Positions 25,937 to 29,005 of a DNA stretch of 29,005 nucleotides are shown in pieces. A program made the translations under genes and the position numbers. Origin of the DNA: Enterocloster aldenensis. Its GTDB lineage: Bacteria > Bacillota > Clostridia > Lachnospirales > Lachnospiraceae. The notes beneath the pieces are model-generated. The model did no database searches and was not told the origin of the DNA. It saw only the letters and a program-made list of their open reading frames with translations. Within the stretch, counting starts at the first letter, position 1. Each line of letters starts with the position of its first letter. The DNA lies in assembly GCF_003434055.1 (NCBI RefSeq), contig NZ_QVEX01000031.1, forward strand, positions 1 through 29,005. The letters run 5' to 3'.

Positions 25937-26449
25937 ATGGAGAACAGCATTTTAAATCTATGTCCATTTGATCCCGCATACATTATTATGGGACTTGTGA
26001 TATTAGTGGTTTTGCTGCTGATATTGGCGATTATTACAATGACTAAGCTTAGAAGGCTGGACCGTAAATATGATTATTTCATGCGGGGAAAAGATGCGGA
26101 AACCCTGGAGGATATAATCATGGATGAGATTGATGAGCTGCGGGACCTGAGGGCTGAAGATAGAAGCAATAAAGATTCAATCCGTACCCTGAACCGAAAT
26201 TTCAGGGCATCTTTTCAGAAATATGGTATTGTAAAGTATAATGCGTTTAAAGGAATGGGCGGAAACCTGAGTTTTGCCCTGGCTGTCCTGGATTATACCA
26301 ACAGCGGATTCGTCATGAACTGTGTACACAGCAGGGAAGGATGTTATCTGTATATCAAAGAGGTTGATATGGGACAAACGGATATTGTTCTTGGCAACGA
26401 GGAACAGGAGGCATTGGAACAGGCATTGGGGTATGTGAAGAAAAACTAG
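25937..26449 (+). CDS. DUF4446 family membrane protein
   Basis: A 170-aa protein with one N-terminal membrane span (about 16-36), a charged coiled-coil-like region (about 40-95, from KLRRLDRKYDYFMRGKDAETLEDI) and a compact C-terminal domain containing YNAFKGMGGNLSFALAVLD and NGFVMNCVHSRE-like text (seen as SGFVMNCVHSRE). This matches the DUF4446 pattern commonly found right after parB in Clostridia. Function is unknown; the location suggests a link to the partition operon. It starts 23 bp after parB, following AAAGGAG. No terminator follows directly; the next candidate is at 26734-26786. Confidence 0.85.
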   Translation: MENSILNLCPFDPAYIIMGLVILVVLLLILAIITMTKLRRLDRKYDYFMRGKDAETLEDIIMDEIDELRDLRAEDRSNKDSIRTLNRNFRASFQKYGIVKYNAFKGMGGNLSFALAVLDYTNSGFVMNCVHSREGCYLYIKEVDMGQTDIVLGNEEQEALEQALGYVKKN

Positions 26450-26527
26450 CACAACCTTATATGAAATCCTGTGATATAGCACTCGCTATCTATGCCAGGG
26501 GATGTTTGAAAATTCATTTCCGCAATC

Positions 26528-26709
26528 TGCCCTAAGGAAATCCACCATAGGTACCCCTTAGGGCAACGCACACATGAACAGATATCAAGCACTATTACTC
26601 AGTTATTTAAGCAACGCTGTACTAGCTATAGGGTCTGCCAGGCCATAGCTTTGGGGGCGCACACCTGAAGCAGATATCAGGCACTATCTCGCGGTTATTT
26701 ACGCAGCAC
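26528..26709 (+). repeat. Duplicated hairpin-plus-tail element, possible structured RNA
   Basis: Two copies of a roughly 51-52-nt sequence beginning CGCACAC and containing CAGATATCA and GTTATTTA lie at 26567-26617 and 26658-26709; about 42 of 52 positions agree. Each is preceded by its own hairpin: TGCCCTAAGG/CCTTAGGGCA (26528-26537 with 26556-26565), and AGCTAT/ATAGCT around 26631-26657. A weaker third trace is near 26461-26495. I know no matching RNA family. Confidence 0.5.
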
Positions 26710-26733
26710 ATACCATGGATAGTGAATAAATAT

Positions 26734-26786
26734 AAAGGACACATGGATTAAAGCGAATTAATATGCATTCCATGATGTCCTTTTTT
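26734..26786 (+). terminator. Terminator after the structured stretch
   Basis: AAAGGACA (26734-26741) pairs with TGTCCTTT (26776-26783), continued inside by ATGGA/TCCAT across a small internal loop, and a T6 run follows. It is the first convincing terminator after parB/DUF4446, so those transcripts may include the duplicated stretch as a long 3' UTR, or an independent RNA may end here. Confidence 0.8.
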
Positions 26787-26971
26787 GATGACAGACAATT
26801 TGTCCGCACCATTCCTGTTAGCATTTTATGAAATTCAATATCAATATGCATAACAGATGTCCTGCTGTGCCTTATGCCAAATAAAACCTTGTTTGAATAT
26901 TTACTATAATTTACAGTAATAAGGGTATATGATGAGGAATATGCAGGAGGAAGGAGTTTAAGTGATATGAT

Positions 26972-27168
26972 ATGGTGAGGGATAGTTTTCCAAAATATGT
27001 AATATACATGGATGAATTTAATCCAAGCCAGAATGTGGGGAAATAGGTATGTCCGGGATTTTTATTGATACGATGTGTATTTGGGAAAATAACAGTTTCC
27101 CGCCAGATACAGATTGGAAGGGGACTTCTCTGGTGTGGATTAGGGAGAAGGGATTGTCTGTCCAGTGA
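26972..27168 (+). pseudogene. Two adjacent tiny ORFs, possibly remains of one gene
   Basis: An ATG at 26972 opens 24 codons (MVRDSFPKYVIYMDEFNPSQ...) ending at 27046. Two bases later an ATG at 27049 opens 39 codons (MSGIFIDTMCIWENNSFPPD...) ending at 27168. The first lacks a well-spaced ribosome site; the second has GGGGA about 8 nt upstream. The composition looks protein-like, so a frameshifted relic is possible, as are two small real ORFs. I recognise no family. The rest of 26787-27337 shows nothing clear beyond a 10-bp palindrome (27165-27174). Confidence 0.25.
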
Positions 27169-27337
27169 TATCACGTTGCCCAACCAGTATTTCAAACCGT
27201 ATATCAATAAAAAATCATAAAAAGTAAGACAAAGTGGAACCAATGACGGATATTTTCATTTTTTTAAAAAGAAAGGGGCAGTCAGGGAAATTCCTGCATA
27301 TGATATTGGTAAGAGTAAATTGTAAAAGGGAGACCAG

Positions 27338-29005
27338 ATGCAGGATATTGAATATCTGAAGAGTATGTATCCGTCCGGGATAAAGATACTTCAGGGATAT
27401 GTATCAGAAGCATGCGACCGGCTGGATTATAAGAACAGCCCTATGTATGATGAGTATCCGGACCATCTGATGGTCAACAGACTGTGTGATACTATCTGTG
27501 ATACAGTCATGTCATCAGAAGGTGCGGAGCGGGTTACCAGCATGTGGAACATAGCAGAAACTGACAGAAGTTCCTTGGAGATGGAGGAACTGCATAATGA
27601 CATGAAACGTCTGGATATAGATTCTTCGGTTGATAATCCGGATGCGGATCAGGATGAAATGATTCCAGAAGAATGTTTTCAGATTGAGGTAGAGTCGGTC
27701 AGGAAGAATCAGGGAATGCAGTATATGGATAAGCAGGAAGCAAATGAAGTAACTCCAGACCCTGCACAGGGAAGAGGTGAATCTACTATCCGTTCAGTGG
27801 AAGAGCGGATAGAGACTCAGGAAATCAGAGAAAGAAACCCAATGGGACCAGGACCGGAGAGACCGCCCATGGGGCCAGGACCAGGAAGACCGCCTATGGG
27901 GCCAGGGCCGGAGAGACCGCCCATGGGGCCAGGACCAGGAAGACCGCCTATGGGGCCAGGGCCAGAGAGACCGCCCATGGGGCCAGGACCAGGAAGACCG
28001 CCTATGGGGCCAGGGCCGGAGAGACCGCCCATGGGGCCAGGACCAGGAAGACCGCCTATGGGGCCAGGGCCAGAGAGACCGCCCATGGGGCCAGGACCAG
28101 GAAGACCGCCTATGGGGCCAGGGCCGGAGAGACCGCCCATGGGGCCAGGACCAGGAAGACCGCCTATGGGGCCAGGGCCAGAGAGACCGCCCATGGGGCC
28201 AGGACCAGGAAGACCGCCTATGGGGCCAGGGCCGGAGAGACCGCCCATGGGGCCAGGACCAGGAAGACCGCCTATGGGGCCAGGGCCAGAGAGACCGCCC
28301 ATGGGGCCAGGACCAGGAAGACCGCCTATGGGGCCAGGGCCGGAGAGACCGCCCATGGGGCCAGGACCAGGAAGACCGCCTATGGGGCCAGGGCCAGAGA
28401 GACCGCCCATGGGGCCAGGACCAGGAAGACCGCCTATGGGGCCAGGGCCGGAGAGACCGCCCATGGGGCCAGGACCAGGAAGACCGCCTATGGGGCCAGG
28501 GCCAGAAAGACCACCAATGGGACCGGGGCCGGAGAGACCGCCCATGGGACCAGAATCTGGCAGGCCGCCAATGGGACCAGGGCCGGATAGGCCACCCCAG
28601 GGACCAGGATCTGGCAGACCGCCCATGGGACCAGGACCAGAAAGACCACCGATGGGACCAGGGCCAGGCAGACCGCCCATGGGACCAGGGCCAGAAAGAC
28701 CACCGATGGGACCAGGGCCAGGGAGACCACCGATGGGACCAGAATCTGGCAGACCACCGATGGGACCAGGGCAAGGCAGACCGCCCATGGGACCAGGACC
28801 AGAAAGACCACCAATGGGACCAGGGCCAGGCAGACCGCCAATGGGACCAGGGCCGGAAAGACCACCCATGGGACCAGGGCAAGGCAGACCGCCAATGGGG
28901 CCAGGACCGGAGAGACCACCGAGGCCAGTCCCACCGCCACCGAGGCCGCCGCAGCCACCGAGGCCAGTCCCACCGCCACCAAGGCCGCCGCAGCCACCGA
29001 GGCCA
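27338..29005 (+). CDS. Proline/glycine-rich tandem-repeat protein, partial (C-terminus beyond window)
   Basis: A plus-strand frame of 556 codons opens at ATG 27338 and has no stop before the edge. GGGAG lies 5-6 nt upstream of the ATG. Residues 1-167 are non-repetitive and acidic, with MQDIEYLKSMYPSGIKILQG at the start, SPMYDEYPD at 34-42 and several cysteines. There is no signal peptide or membrane segment. Residues 168-527 are 40 nonapeptide repeats, mostly alternating PMGPGPERP and PMGPGPGRP. From 528 the sequence is P/R/Q-rich (PRPVPPPPRPPQPP, repeated). Such a stretch would be extended, polyproline-like. I do not recognise the family; a coat, surface or scaffold role is only a guess. The large minus-strand frames over it are by-products of the stop-free repeat. 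Confidence 0.8.
   Translation, partial: MQDIEYLKSMYPSGIKILQGYVSEACDRLDYKNSPMYDEYPDHLMVNRLCDTICDTVMSSEGAERVTSMWNIAETDRSSLEMEELHNDMKRLDIDSSVDNPDADQDEMIPEECFQIEVESVRKNQGMQYMDKQEANEVTPDPAQGRGESTIRSVEERIETQEIRERNPMGPGPERPPMGPGPGRPPMGPGPERPPMGPGPGRPPMGPGPERPPMGPGPGRPPMGPGPERPPMGPGPGRPPMGPGPERPPMGPGPGRPPMGPGPERPPMGPGPGRPPMGPGPERPPMGPGPGRPPMGPGPERPPMGPGPGRPPMGPGPERPPMGPGPGRPPMGPGPERPPMGPGPGRPPMGPGPERPPMGPGPGRPPMGPGPERPPMGPGPGRPPMGPGPERPPMGPGPERPPMGPESGRPPMGPGPDRPPQGPGSGRPPMGPGPERPPMGPGPGRPPMGPGPERPPMGPGPGRPPMGPESGRPPMGPGQGRPPMGPGPERPPMGPGPGRPPMGPGPERPPMGPGQGRPPMGPGPERPPRPVPPPPRPPQPPRPVPPPPRPPQPPRP
27839..28918 (+). repeat. 27-bp in-frame tandem repeat, 40 units
   Basis: The 1,080-bp stretch is exactly 40 units of 27 bp. 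The first 24 or so are nearly identical and alternate in pairs (GGAAGACC versus GAGAGACC). The E-type units themselves alternate CCGGAG and CCAGAG, giving a 108-bp higher-order period. Beyond about 28491 the units diverge (Glu-Ser, Gln and Asp variants) while keeping the 27-bp length. Confidence 0.95.

Noticed and set aside
26911..27243. 110-codon minus-strand frame
   Set aside because: It would start at a TTG with no ribosome site and has no recognisable domain; it overlaps micro-ORFs that look at least as protein-like.
27839..28918. CRISPR array
   Set aside because: Units are contiguous with no unique spacers and are in frame with a protein; there are no cas genes.
27794..28997. Three long minus-strand frames (169-362 codons) rich in Trp/Ser/His, Gly/Pro or Ala/Val over the 27-bp array
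   Set aside because: The repeat lacks stops in several frames, so long antisense frames arise automatically. They have no ribosome sites, no non-repetitive domain, and the plus-strand frame extends into a normal N-terminal region with a ribosome site.

Overview
The window is a chromosomal replication-origin region of a low-to-medium G+C Firmicute of class Clostridia. Protein style and gene order fit Lachnospiraceae (Enterocloster/Lachnoclostridium-like); this is inferred from sequence resemblance, not from a search. The core is the conserved Firmicutes block: gyrA, gyrB, recF, yaaA, dnaN and dnaA on the minus strand, then rpmH, rnpA, yidD, yidC, jag, mnmE, mnmG, rsmG, parA and parB on the plus strand.

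Layout, left to right. (1) 1-460: two tandem consensus promoters reading off the left edge, very probably those of a ribosomal RNA operon, plus tRNA-Ser(GCU) with its own promoter. (2) 447-2656, minus: a plsC-type acyltransferase and the two subunits of a class I fumarase. (3) 2773-11459, minus: the replication and gyrase genes. (4) A bipartite oriC with DnaA-box clusters on both sides of dnaA: 9866-10101 with a candidate unwinding site, and 11542-11771 with helically phased boxes. (5) 11937-14059, plus: two membrane transport genes lying between oriC and rpmH, where many relatives have none. (6) 14266-21405, plus: L34, RNase P protein, membrane insertase, and tRNA/rRNA modification genes. (7) 21406-24219: endonuclease IV and an alpha/beta hydrolase on the minus strand, with one parS site in each of the three gaps around them, an 18-bp tandem repeat and a G-rich tract. 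(8) 24220-26449: parA, parB and a DUF4446 membrane protein. (9) 26450-27337: no convincing gene; a duplicated, hairpin-rich stretch ending in a terminator, and two tiny ORFs. (10) 27338 to the right edge: one plus-strand reading frame of 556 codons with no stop, an acidic N-terminal region followed by 40 tandem nonapeptide repeats and a proline-rich tail.

Together the genes initiate replication (DnaA, DnaN, oriC), manage supercoiling (GyrA/B), repair DNA (RecF, Nfo) and segregate the origin (ParA, ParB, parS), alongside translation and membrane-insertion functions. The unusual parts are the repeat protein at the right edge, the parS-per-gap arrangement with parS inside a terminator-like palindrome, the 18-bp array, the phased DnaA boxes, and the duplicated structured stretch after the par operon.
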